Assembly: GCA_035468355.1 (NCBI GenBank)
Contig: DATITA010000119.1
Coordinates: forward strand, 1-20,592
DNA length: 20,592 bases
Source of the DNA: DATKSS01 sp035468355
GTDB taxonomy: Bacteria; Chloroflexota; Dormibacteria; Dormibacterales; Dormibacteraceae
Direction of reading: 5' to 3'
Part shown: positions 7,608-15,031 of the stretch, piece by piece
Numbering within the stretch: position 1 is the stretch's first letter
Layout of the letters: each line of letters opens with the position of its first letter
The notes under the pieces: generated by a model
Told to the model about the DNA's origin: nothing
The model's database searches: none
The model's input: only the letters and a program-made list of their open reading frames with translations
Translations under genes and position numbers: made by a program

Positions 7608-7625
7608 GTAACGCGGAGGCGTTAC
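7608..7625. promoter_or_regulatory. Operator-like inverted repeat GTAACGC-GGAG-GCGTTAC
   Basis: A perfect 7-bp inverted repeat with a 4-nt spacer lies between the divergent Hint lipoprotein and MoxR genes. It is 33 bp upstream of the lipoprotein start and 55 bp before the moxR -10 hexamer. Size and symmetry suit a dimeric helix-turn-helix repressor or activator. A hairpin at RNA level is also possible, but there is no T-tract, so a terminator is unlikely. Which gene it controls is unknown. Confidence 0.5.
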
Positions 7626-7679
7626 GAAATGTCACCCTCACTCGTATTCAACTGAGATGGATGCCCCCCATGGCGAACC

Positions 7680-7685
7680 TATAAT
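7680..7685 (+). promoter_or_regulatory. Consensus -10 box TATAAT for leaderless moxR
   Basis: A perfect TATAAT is followed by 7 nt (7686-7692) and then an in-frame GTG. A transcript from this box would start at or beside that GTG, and the ATG at 7657 would lie upstream of the transcript. No clear -35 box is visible 16-18 nt upstream, as is common for strong -10 or extended promoters. Confidence 0.65.
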
Positions 7686-7692
7686 CGCTGCC

Positions 7693-8652
7693 GTGGGGGG
7701 AGCCAACGCCATAACCCGGGTTTCCGACGCCTTCATGGCCAATGTGAGCCGGGCGATCGTGAACAAGGAAGACGAGATCCGGATGTGCCTGGTCACGCTC
7801 CTGTGCGAAGGGCACCTCCTCATCGAGGACGTTCCGGGGGTCGGCAAGACGATGCTCGCCAAGTCCCTGGCGCGCTCGCTTGACTGCTCGTTCCGCCGCA
7901 TCCAGTTCACACCCGACCTCCTGCCCTCCGACGTGACGGGCGTGCGCGCTTTCAACCAGAAGCTCAACGACTTCGAGTTCCGACCGGGCCCCGTCTTCGC
8001 GCAGATCCTGCTCGCCGACGAGATCAACCGCGCCAGCCCGAAGACCCAGGCGGCGCTGCTCGAGGCGATGGAGGAGCGGCAGGTCACGATCGACGGGGAG
8101 ACGCACCCACTGCCCAAGCCTTTCATGGTCATGGCGACGCAGAACCCGGTCGAGTACTCGGGCACGTTTCCGCTGCCCGAGGCGCAGCTCGACCGATTCT
8201 TGATGAAGGTCAGGCTAGGGTATCTGTCGGAGAAGGAGGAGGCCAACCTCCTCAGCCAGCACAAAGTCGAGTCACCGATGCTCGAGCTCCAGCCGGTGGT
8301 CTCGCCCAACGAGCTCAAAGCCGCCCAGCTGGCGGTCAGGGAGGTGTTCGTCAAGCCCGAGCTCCGCGCCTACATCGCCCGCCTGGTCGGCCGCACCCGC
8401 GGCAACCCCGAGGTCGCCCTGGGGGCAAGCACGCGCGGCACCCTGAACCTCTTTCACGCGAGCCAGGCGCTGGCCGCCGTGCTGGGCCGCGGCTACGTGC
8501 TGCCCGACGACATCAAAGCCTTGGCCGAACCTGTGCTGGCGCATCGCATCATCCTTCGGCCCAATGCCGAGATGCAGGGGCAGAGTGCGGGCAAGCTCAT
8601 CACCGGCCTGCTCGAGCGCGAGCACGTGCCCCAGATGGCGTACGACGGATAG
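7693..8652 (+). CDS. moxR: MoxR-family AAA+ ATPase
   Basis: This cytosolic AAA+ ATPase is believed to act as a chaperone for assembly or activation of partner proteins, often ones with VWA-like domains. The Walker A loop is VPGVGKT (Lys52) and Walker B is LLADEIN (Asp109, Glu110). The typical MoxR stretch ATQNPVEYSGTFPLPEAQ follows, and then the C-terminal lid with GASTRG. It has 319 residues from the GTG at 7693. An ATG at 7657 would add 12 residues (MDAPHGEPIIAA), but a perfect TATAAT sits between them, 7 nt before the GTG, so the shorter form is favoured. The following DUF58 and transglutaminase genes complete a common three-gene module. The start is opposite the Hint lipoprotein gene across a 117-bp gap with an inverted repeat. 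Confidence 0.94.
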   Translation: MGGANAITRVSDAFMANVSRAIVNKEDEIRMCLVTLLCEGHLLIEDVPGVGKTMLAKSLARSLDCSFRRIQFTPDLLPSDVTGVRAFNQKLNDFEFRPGPVFAQILLADEINRASPKTQAALLEAMEERQVTIDGETHPLPKPFMVMATQNPVEYSGTFPLPEAQLDRFLMKVRLGYLSEKEEANLLSQHKVESPMLELQPVVSPNELKAAQLAVREVFVKPELRAYIARLVGRTRGNPEVALGASTRGTLNLFHASQALAAVLGRGYVLPDDIKALAEPVLAHRIILRPNAEMQGQSAGKLITGLLEREHVPQMAYDG

Positions 8653-8670
8653 CAGCGGCCGGGGACCAAC

Positions 8671-9861
8671 GTGAGCAAGGTTGCTCTGGCCGTCGCCCTG
8701 GGCCTGCTCCTCATGTTCACTTACCTGACCGGCGTTCGCCCGGCCTACGCGTTCACCTACGCGCTCTGTCTGCTCTTCGTGGTCGGCTGGGCGTGGCCTC
8801 GTCTGGCGATCCGGGGCATGATCGTCACCCGCCGCCTCGACCCGGGCACCCCGACCGTCGGTGAGGCTTTCGAAGAGGTCTTCGAGGTGCGGCGCAAGGG
8901 CTGGGTTCCCGCGCCCTGGGTCGAGGTTCGGGACCTCAGCCAGATTCCGGACTACCAGCCAGGCCGCGTGGTTTCGATTGGGAACGAGGCGGTGAAGTGG
9001 AAGGCTCGCGGGGTCTACCGAAGGCGCGGTTGGATGGCGTTCGGCCCCACCTTGCTGCGGGTCCGCGAGCCCTTCGGCCTTTTTGAGCGCGACTGGAAGC
9101 TCAGCCAGAAGAGCTCGGTGCTCGTCTACCCGCGTGTGCGGCCGATCCCCGACCTGCTGACGCCAAGCGCACAGCAGGTCGGCAGCTCCCAGAGCCTGGG
9201 CGCATGGGCGGATTACCCGCCCGAGACCGGTGGAGTGCGCGACTACACCACCGGCGATAGCTTCGGGCGCATCCACTGGGCCCTGTCGGCGCGCCACCAG
9301 AGGCTGATGTCGAAAACGTTCGAGCAACCGCTCACCACCGACCTGTGGATCCTGCTGGACCTCGACCGCAACGTTCACCACGGCGAGGGCGAGGAGTCCA
9401 CGGTGGAGTACGCGGTCAGCCTCGCGGCCTCGATGGCGTCCCAGATCCACGCCCGCGGCCGGCAGGTGGGCTTGATCGCCAACGACGCCAAAGGCACCGT
9501 CCTCGAGCCCCACCGGGCCATCCGCCAGGACCGCCTCATCCTCGACTACCTGGCGGTCGCCCAGGCCGACGGCCGGACACCGCTGACCCAGACCCTCGCC
9601 TGGGACAAGATCCGCCGGCTCCCTCGCCGCGCCATCGCCGTCATCACCCCCAGCGCCGATCCCGCGTGGGTGCGCTTGCTGCAGGCGGTGCGAGGCCGGC
9701 GCTCGACGATGATCGTGTTCTACCTCGACGTGGCGAGCTTCGGCGGCCCAGACCAGAATCCGAGCTTCGACCTCGGCCAGGACGTCGACCTGTACGTAGT
9801 GCGCAAGGGCGACGATTTCGCGCGACTCATGCGGACGAGAGATGCAATCCGTATCGCCTAG
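8671..9861 (+). CDS. DUF58 domain-containing membrane protein
   Basis: This 396-residue protein starts with two hydrophobic segments (about 3-20 and 26-45). A beta-rich part follows and then the DUF58 signature around YTTGDSFGRIHWALSAR (192-208). After that comes a VWA-like fold whose metal-site loop would be LLDLDRN. DUF58 proteins are encoded with MoxR ATPases, and the ATPase is thought to act on them; their exact function is not established. The GTG start is 18 nt after the moxR stop, with a GGGGA stretch upstream. The stop lies 31 nt before the favoured start of the transglutaminase gene, or 20 bp into it if the earlier ATG at 9842 is used. Confidence 0.92.
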   Translation: MSKVALAVALGLLLMFTYLTGVRPAYAFTYALCLLFVVGWAWPRLAIRGMIVTRRLDPGTPTVGEAFEEVFEVRRKGWVPAPWVEVRDLSQIPDYQPGRVVSIGNEAVKWKARGVYRRRGWMAFGPTLLRVREPFGLFERDWKLSQKSSVLVYPRVRPIPDLLTPSAQQVGSSQSLGAWADYPPETGGVRDYTTGDSFGRIHWALSARHQRLMSKTFEQPLTTDLWILLDLDRNVHHGEGEESTVEYAVSLAASMASQIHARGRQVGLIANDAKGTVLEPHRAIRQDRLILDYLAVAQADGRTPLTQTLAWDKIRRLPRRAIAVITPSADPAWVRLLQAVRGRRSTMIVFYLDVASFGGPDQNPSFDLGQDVDLYVVRKGDDFARLMRTRDAIRIA

Positions 9862-9892
9862 GGCGCGGATCCAGCTGGGCGGTGAGCTGGTC

Positions 9893-12214
9893 ATGGACCG
9901 GGCCCGCGTGTCGCTGGGAGGCGGCCTGTTCTGGTCTGCGATCCTCGTTCTGCTGCTGACCCTGGCCGTTGCCCGCTCGACAGCCGCCGCGGGCTGGGTC
10001 AGCGGGATTGACGTGATCACCCCGATCGCGCTCGCGGGGGCCATTTCCGTCGGCGTGCTGGCCCTGCTGCCCGTCCCATGGCCGGCCGGTCTCGGTGCCG
10101 GCCTCGTGCTCGCGCCCATCGTCGCGTGGAACGGCGCGGCCGTCGCCATCCACGAGGCCCATCCTCTCGACGGCGGCATCGTCGGCCCCGCCGGGGTATC
10201 GCTTCACCCGCTGACGGTCTGGTGGTCGCGAATCGCCGACGGCTCGGCGAGCGCTGACCCGTCTTTCTACCTCTTCTTGATCTGCGCCCTGATGTGGGTC
10301 ACGGGCGCGTGGCTCAGCTGGTGCGTGCTTCGTTGGCGCAAGCCGATGCTCGGGTTGATCCCGGGCGCGGCGGCTTTTGCCACCAACCTGCTGAACGACC
10401 CCGTGCGGGGCGACCAGAACGGCTACACGCTCTCGGTGCTGGTGCTGACGCTCGCGCTGCTGCTCTGGACCAACTACTCCGGCTCGATCGTCAGCGCCAA
10501 CCGCGCGCATGTGAAGCTCACAGGAGACGCGCGCTGGGATTTCTGGGAGAGCGGCCTGGTCGCGATGGCCGCGCTCATCGTGCTCGGGATCATGCTGCCC
10601 CCGCTGTCCACGGTCGACCGCACCGTCGACGCGGAGTCCAGCCTCTTCACGAGCTGGGCCGTGCTCCAGCAGCGCCTGAGCCACCCGGGCATCTTCACCG
10701 GCAACGGTTCTGGCATCACCGGGACGACGGGCTTCTCGACGGACGTTTCCCTCGACGGCGCGCTGGTCCGGACGCGTGACGTCGTCTTCACGTACACGGT
10801 GGTCGGCACGTATGCAGGCTCGAGGTACTTTCGAGGCGTGGACGAGACCTTGACGCGGGCGGGCCAGTGGCGCTATGCGGGGCTCGGCGGCCTCAACGTT
10901 CCGGTCCACAAGAACCAGGTCCCGGTTTTCGGAGAGGACTACAAGGCGCTTGCGGAGGCGGGTTTCGACATCCGGATGCTGCGTCCGCCGACCGGAAACG
11001 CGAACATCCTGTTTTATCCGGACGGGCTCCTGTGGGTGGATCGGGAATCGTCGGCGTCGCAGGTACCGCTGAGCGGCGATACGTCGGACCAGCTCATGTC
11101 GATCGACCGCCTGTCCACGCTGTCGCCACCCACGTCGAGCGGGACCTACAAGGTCGCGGTGCAGTACTCCACAGCGACCGAGGCGCAGCTCAAAGCGGCG
11201 GGCACCTCCTACCCGGACTGGGTGCAGCAGTTCGCGACCCTTCCACCATCGAGCTATCGCAGCGCGGCTGTGCTGGCCCAGATCCGCGCCCTGGCGCAGT
11301 CGATCGTGGACCAGGCGGGAGCGGTGACGCCATATGACCAGGCGAGCGCAATCGAGGCCTACCTGCGCGACAACTTCACATACACGCTGACTGCTCGAAC
11401 CCCGGCGGGCCGCGACCCCATCGACTACTTTCTGTTCGGCTCGAAGCAGGGCTACTGCGAGTTCTTTGCCTCGGCTATGGGCGACATGCTGCGTTCGCTC
11501 GGAATACCGACCCGCCTGGTCAACGGTTTCGGGCCGGGACAGTTCGACCAGGCGTCGCAGAGCTACGTCGTCCGGGGCGAGGACGCTCACACCTGGGTCG
11601 AGTCTTACTTCCCGACCTATGGATGGATCCCCTTCGAGCCCACTCCTTCCTCGGCCGGCTACGCACAGCTCACCCGCGGCACCAGCGGCGAGAACCTGTG
11701 CGTGCGCGACAACGGATGCGACATCACGGCGGGCGGGACCGGCACCGGCGGAATCGGCCTGCCGGACCCGGGACGCCGTGGCGGCAACCAGGACCCGGGC
11801 GCCGTGGCGGGCGGCCGTTCGAGCTTCGCGTTTCGCATCCCCGACGCCAGCACCCTTACCAAGCTCGTCGCGGTCATGCTGGCCATCGTCCTGCTGCTGG
11901 TGGCCGCAGGCACCCGATACCTGCGGCCGCGCACGGTGATGGCGGTCTGGAAACGCACCCTCTACCTGGCAAGCCTGGCCGGCGCTGAAGGCCGGCCGGG
12001 CGAGACACCACTGGAGCTCGGCCGGCGGCTGCAGCGGACGTTCCCCGAGGCCGCCGAACCGGTGGGCGCCCTCGCCACGGGCTTCGTGGTCGCCGCCTAC
12101 GCACCTCCCGAAGAAGCTTCGACGACGCGTGCCTCGGTGATGGAGGCGTGGGCCGAGCTGCGCCCGCTGATGCTCCGCCGGGTGCTAGGCCGCTTCCGGC
12201 CCAACAGGGGCTAA
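9893..12214 (+). CDS. TgpA-like transglutaminase-domain membrane protein (DUF3488/DUF4129)
   Basis: This is a polytopic membrane protein of 773 residues with about seven hydrophobic segments in the first 240, a large extracytoplasmic part carrying a transglutaminase-like domain, one more membrane segment near 650-672, and a cytosolic DUF4129-type tail. The transglutaminase core has GYCEFFAS with the catalytic Cys522 and EDAHTWVESYFP with His566. The third position reads FEPT, where Glu replaces the more common Asp. Members act at the cell surface, probably as a peptidase or crosslinking enzyme. I chose the ATG at 9893 because GGTGAG lies 6 nt upstream; the ATG at 9842 would add 17 residues and overlap the DUF58 gene by 20 bp, without a well-placed ribosome site. 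It is the last gene of the MoxR module. Confidence 0.92.
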   Translation: MDRARVSLGGGLFWSAILVLLLTLAVARSTAAAGWVSGIDVITPIALAGAISVGVLALLPVPWPAGLGAGLVLAPIVAWNGAAVAIHEAHPLDGGIVGPAGVSLHPLTVWWSRIADGSASADPSFYLFLICALMWVTGAWLSWCVLRWRKPMLGLIPGAAAFATNLLNDPVRGDQNGYTLSVLVLTLALLLWTNYSGSIVSANRAHVKLTGDARWDFWESGLVAMAALIVLGIMLPPLSTVDRTVDAESSLFTSWAVLQQRLSHPGIFTGNGSGITGTTGFSTDVSLDGALVRTRDVVFTYTVVGTYAGSRYFRGVDETLTRAGQWRYAGLGGLNVPVHKNQVPVFGEDYKALAEAGFDIRMLRPPTGNANILFYPDGLLWVDRESSASQVPLSGDTSDQLMSIDRLSTLSPPTSSGTYKVAVQYSTATEAQLKAAGTSYPDWVQQFATLPPSSYRSAAVLAQIRALAQSIVDQAGAVTPYDQASAIEAYLRDNFTYTLTARTPAGRDPIDYFLFGSKQGYCEFFASAMGDMLRSLGIPTRLVNGFGPGQFDQASQSYVVRGEDAHTWVESYFPTYGWIPFEPTPSSAGYAQLTRGTSGENLCVRDNGCDITAGGTGTGGIGLPDPGRRGGNQDPGAVAGGRSSFAFRIPDASTLTKLVAVMLAIVLLLVAAGTRYLRPRTVMAVWKRTLYLASLAGAEGRPGETPLELGRRLQRTFPEAAEPVGALATGFVVAAYAPPEEASTTRASVMEAWAELRPLMLRRVLGRFRPNRG

Positions 12215-12225
12215 CCCGGAGTCTC

Positions 12226-12231
12226 TAACCT
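12226..12231 (+). promoter_or_regulatory. -10-like hexamer for the acyl-CoA operon (leaderless)
   Basis: TAACCT is followed by 7 nt and the GTG start at 12239, in the 24-nt gap after the transglutaminase gene. There is no Shine-Dalgarno sequence. This would separate the five-gene lipid operon from the MoxR module. No clear -35 box is seen. Confidence 0.45.
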
Positions 12232-12238
12232 GAAGCGC

Positions 12239-12640
12239 GTGACAGAGGTCGGCGCCGCAGGGGTCGCCGGGCGGACGTACCCGCCCGTCAAGTTCGAGAT
12301 CGAGGGTGAGCGTGTCGCCGCCTTCGCTCGCGCAATCGGCGCCGACGCGGTTGAGGGGGTGCCGCCGACCTTCGCTGCCGTCTACTCGCTGGGCGCCACG
12401 GCTCCGCAGCTCTTCGGCGACGAGGAGGCGGCTGTCGATTTCGCAAAGCTCCTGCACGCCGACCAGGAGTTCGCCTGGGAGCGACATCCCCAGGTAGGGG
12501 AGACGGTCACCTCACGCGGCCGGGTCGTGTCCGACACCAGCCGGCGCGGGATGCGCTTTTTGACCTTCGAGACCGAGACCGCCGGCGCGGACGGCGCGCC
12601 CGTGTGCCGCTCCCGCGCGCTGTTCGTGATCCGCTCATGA
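12239..12640 (+). CDS. FAS1-type (MaoC-like N-terminal) dehydratase subunit
   Basis: This 133-residue single hot-dog domain protein resembles the HadA/HadC-type subunit of bacterial (3R)-hydroxyacyl dehydratases. Recognisable parts are the opening YPPVKFEIEGERVAAFARAIG in short pieces, VPPTFAAVY, LLHADQEF (the equivalent of LVHGEQ in relatives) and the closing SRALFVIRS. Such subunits usually lack the catalytic Asp/His pair and serve as the substrate-binding half of a heterodimer. The next gene encodes a catalytic MaoC partner and overlaps by 4 nt (ATGA), which supports a complex. Start choice rests on the TAACCT hexamer 7 nt before this GTG. It is slightly shorter than typical 150-residue members. 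Confidence 0.85.
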   Translation: MTEVGAAGVAGRTYPPVKFEIEGERVAAFARAIGADAVEGVPPTFAAVYSLGATAPQLFGDEEAAVDFAKLLHADQEFAWERHPQVGETVTSRGRVVSDTSRRGMRFLTFETETAGADGAPVCRSRALFVIRS

Positions 12641-12987
12641 CCGAAAAGCGGGTCACTTTCACCACCGACCAGATCGCGGCCTACGCCGAGGCTTCCGGCG
12701 ATCGTAACCCGATCCACCTGGACGGCCAGTTCGCGAAGTCGGTCGGCCTGCCGGGGGTCATCGCCCACGGCATGCTGCAGATGGGCCTGATGGCGACGGT
12801 CGCGGCAGCCGCGGCCGGTGGACCCCACCGAGTGCGTCGCCTGTACTGCCGTTTCGCCGGCATGGTCCAACCCGGCGACACCGTGACATTCGCCGCCGAG
12901 ACCACGGCGCCGGGTCACCTCGTTTTGACGGCCATCAACCAGAGAGGAGAGGCAGTGTTGACGAAATCCAGCGCCGAGTTCGCTTAA
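12637..12987 (+). CDS. MaoC-family (R)-specific enoyl-CoA hydratase / hydroxyacyl dehydratase
   Basis: This 116-residue single hot-dog protein carries the hydratase-2 motif AEASGDRNPIHLD, giving the catalytic pair Asp22 and His27. It is followed by GLPGVIAHGMLQMGLM, which is also typical. It should add water to trans-2-enoyl thioesters to give (3R)-hydroxyacyl products, or do the reverse. I start it at the ATG at 12637, which overlaps the previous stop as ATGA; a longer open frame begins at 12604 but that part lies inside the preceding gene. The stop TAA is immediately followed by the ATG of the acyl-CoA dehydrogenase. A heterodimer with the preceding subunit, like HadAB, is inferred. Confidence 0.92.
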   Translation: MTEKRVTFTTDQIAAYAEASGDRNPIHLDGQFAKSVGLPGVIAHGMLQMGLMATVAAAAAGGPHRVRRLYCRFAGMVQPGDTVTFAAETTAPGHLVLTAINQRGEAVLTKSSAEFA

Positions 12988-14187
12988 ATGCCGCTCGATT
13001 TCTCGCTGTCGCAGGAACAGGAGGCGATTCGCGACCTGGCGCACGAGTTCGCGGTAAAGGAGATCAGGCCGGTCGCCGCGCACTTCGATGAGACGGAGGA
13101 ATTCCCATACGAGGTCGTCAAGAAGGCCCATCGCCTGGGCCTCAGCCCGGCGGCGTTCATCCCCGAGGAGTACGGCGGCCAGGGTCTTGATTTCCTGACC
13201 GAGCTCATCCTGAACGAGGAGCTCAGCTGGGGTTGCGCGGGCATCGCGGTGTGCATCCAGTCGATGGCGCTCGCCATGGCCGGCATCCGCGCCAGTGGTA
13301 CCGATGAGCAGAAGAAGCGGTGGCTGCCGGAGTTCACCAATCCCGACAAGCTCGTGATCGGCGGCCTGGGGCTCACCGAACCCGATTCCGGCTCCGATGC
13401 GCTGTCGATGAAGACGCGCGCCACGCGCGTGAGCGACGGCTACGTGCTCAACGGCACCAAGCAGTTCTGCACCAACGGCGGCATCGCCGACTACCACGTC
13501 ATCTATGCCAACACCGACCCTTCGAAAGGCCCCGCGGGGATCGCGTCGTTCCTAGTGCCGAAGGACACGCCGGGCCTCCGGATGGGACGCAAGGAGCAGA
13601 AGCTTGGCGTCCGGGCCAGCCACACGGCGCAGGTCATCCTCGAGGACTGCCACGTTCCTTTAGACCACCGGTTGGGCGGCGAGCCCGATGCGGATAACGC
13701 TGGGCCCGGGGCAATGGGCGCGCTGAGGACTCTCGAGGCGACGCGGCCCGGCGTGGCCGCCGGCGCTCTCGGCATCGCCCGCGCGGCCTACGAGTTCGCG
13801 CTCGACTACGCGCAGGACCGCAAGCAGTTCGGCAAACCGCTGTGGCAACACGAAGCAGTTGGGTTCAAGCTCGCCGACATGGCCGTGAAGATCGACGCCG
13901 CGCGCCTACTGATCTGGCGCGCCGGTTGGATGGCGACGCAGGGCAAACCGTTTGAGAGGGCCGAGGGATCCATGGCCAAGGTCTTCGCCGCGGACGTTGC
14001 GATGGAGGTCACCACGGACGCCATCCAGGTCCTGGGCGGCTATGGCTACATCAAGGAGTACCCGGTCGAGAAGTGGTTTCGGGACGCCAAGATCTACCAG
14101 ATCTGGGAAGGCACCGCCGAGATCCAGAGACTCGTGATTTCGCGGGCCATCACCGGTTCGCGCGGCACCGTCAGATTGAGGGGTTGA
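12988..14187 (+). CDS. Acyl-CoA dehydrogenase
   Basis: This FAD-dependent flavoenzyme introduces the trans-2 double bond into acyl-CoA, the first step of beta-oxidation, passing electrons to an electron-transfer flavoprotein. The 399 residues cover all three domains: the N-terminal helical domain, a middle beta domain with GGLGLTEPDSGSD (FAD/substrate) and a C-terminal helical domain with DRKQFGKPL and VLGGYGYIKEYP. The likely catalytic base is Glu374 in IYQIWEGTAEIQR, the position used by medium- and short-chain enzymes. There is no intergenic space before it. Chain length or branch specificity cannot be told. No ETF gene is in the window. Confidence 0.96.
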   Translation: MPLDFSLSQEQEAIRDLAHEFAVKEIRPVAAHFDETEEFPYEVVKKAHRLGLSPAAFIPEEYGGQGLDFLTELILNEELSWGCAGIAVCIQSMALAMAGIRASGTDEQKKRWLPEFTNPDKLVIGGLGLTEPDSGSDALSMKTRATRVSDGYVLNGTKQFCTNGGIADYHVIYANTDPSKGPAGIASFLVPKDTPGLRMGRKEQKLGVRASHTAQVILEDCHVPLDHRLGGEPDADNAGPGAMGALRTLEATRPGVAAGALGIARAAYEFALDYAQDRKQFGKPLWQHEAVGFKLADMAVKIDAARLLIWRAGWMATQGKPFERAEGSMAKVFAADVAMEVTTDAIQVLGGYGYIKEYPVEKWFRDAKIYQIWEGTAEIQRLVISRAITGSRGTVRLRG

Positions 14188-14189
14188 GC

Positions 14190-15029
14190 ATGTTCGATTT
14201 GAAAGGAAGGGTTGCAGTCATCACTGGCGCCTCGCGCGGACTAGGCCGCCAGGACGCCCTCACCCTCGCGCGCCAGGGCGCCGACGTGGTGATCACCGAC
14301 GTCCTGGTCGAGGACGACCCGGACCTGCAGAAGACGGCCGAGGCGCAGGGCAGCATGCTCGCCCAGGTGGCGGTGTCGCAGGGCTGGGTGCATTCCAACC
14401 AGACCGCCGAGGAGATCCGCCAGATGGGGCGCAAATCGCTGGCCATCAAGATGGACGTCACCAACCGCGAACAGGTCCGCGACGTGTTCAAGAAGGTCCG
14501 CGAGCAGTTCGGGAAGATCGACATCCTAGTCAACAACGCCGCGACACTCGACCACGCGGCACAGATCCCCAACCAGTCCTACGAGCTGTGGGACCGCGAC
14601 GTTCGCGTCAACCTAACCGGCGCGTTCAACTGCACCAAAGAGGTGTGGCCTTACATGGTCGAGAACAAGTTCGGGCGTTTGATCTTCATGTCGTCTGTCG
14701 CGGGCACGCTGGGCGGTTTCGGGCAGGCGAGCTACTCCTCGACCAAGGCGGCGCTGATCGGTCTTGCCAAGACGGCAGCCCTCGAGGGCGGCCGCCACAA
14801 CATCACCGCCAACGCCATCGCGCCCGGCATCATCGAATCAGAGGCAGGCAAAGCGGCAGCCGAGACGAACCCGATGTACGAGCGGTTCAAGTCCCGCACA
14901 GTGTTCAAGCGCTTTGGCCAGCCCGACGACATCGCCAACACGATCGCGTTCCTGTGCTCAGACGAGGCGGGCTACATCACCGGCGCGGTGATCGAGGTCG
15001 CGGGCGGCATTCCCCTGTTCACGGCCTAG
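14190..15029 (+). CDS. Short-chain dehydrogenase, likely 3-hydroxyacyl-CoA dehydrogenase
   Basis: This is a 279-residue NAD(P)-dependent Rossmann oxidoreductase. TGASRGLG (12-19) binds the cofactor, VNNAA (114-118) is the structural motif, and the active site is Ser169, Tyr182 and Lys186. Its segment GGFGQASYSSTKAALIGLA followed by ALEGGRHNI resembles the dehydrogenase domain of peroxisomal multifunctional enzyme type 2, which oxidises (3R)-hydroxyacyl-CoA. About 25 extra residues between strand 2 and the next strand (near 42-75) make it longer than a classical 250-residue member. GAGGGG-like GAGGGG at 14178-14183 lies 6 nt before the ATG. A 3-oxoacyl reductase working in the biosynthetic direction cannot be excluded. 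Confidence 0.93.
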   Translation: MFDLKGRVAVITGASRGLGRQDALTLARQGADVVITDVLVEDDPDLQKTAEAQGSMLAQVAVSQGWVHSNQTAEEIRQMGRKSLAIKMDVTNREQVRDVFKKVREQFGKIDILVNNAATLDHAAQIPNQSYELWDRDVRVNLTGAFNCTKEVWPYMVENKFGRLIFMSSVAGTLGGFGQASYSSTKAALIGLAKTAALEGGRHNITANAIAPGIIESEAGKAAAETNPMYERFKSRTVFKRFGQPDDIANTIAFLCSDEAGYITGAVIEVAGGIPLFTA

Positions 15030-15031
15030 CC

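Noticed and set aside
9842..9892. Earlier ATG start for the transglutaminase gene
   Set aside because: It is possible, but has no well-spaced ribosome site, while GGTGAG precedes the ATG at 9893 by 6 nt.
8272..10179. Long minus-strand open frame (635 codons) under moxR and DUF58
   Set aside because: It lies antisense to two genes with clear family motifs, and its translation is rich in Arg, Gly, Ala and His with no recognisable domain; a shadow of GC-rich codon usage.
9827..11590. Long minus-strand open frame (587 codons) under the transglutaminase gene
   Set aside because: Same shadow pattern: low-complexity Arg/Gly/Glu-rich translation opposite a well supported gene.
12211..12216. TAACCC as -10 of the lipid operon
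   Set aside because: It lacks the final T, and a better TAACCT with correct 7-nt spacing lies at 12226.
14588..15031. Upstream extension of the enoyl-CoA hydratase reading frame by 148 codons
   Set aside because: The extension runs through the SDR gene in another frame and has no crotonase-like sequence; the conserved start region begins near 15032.
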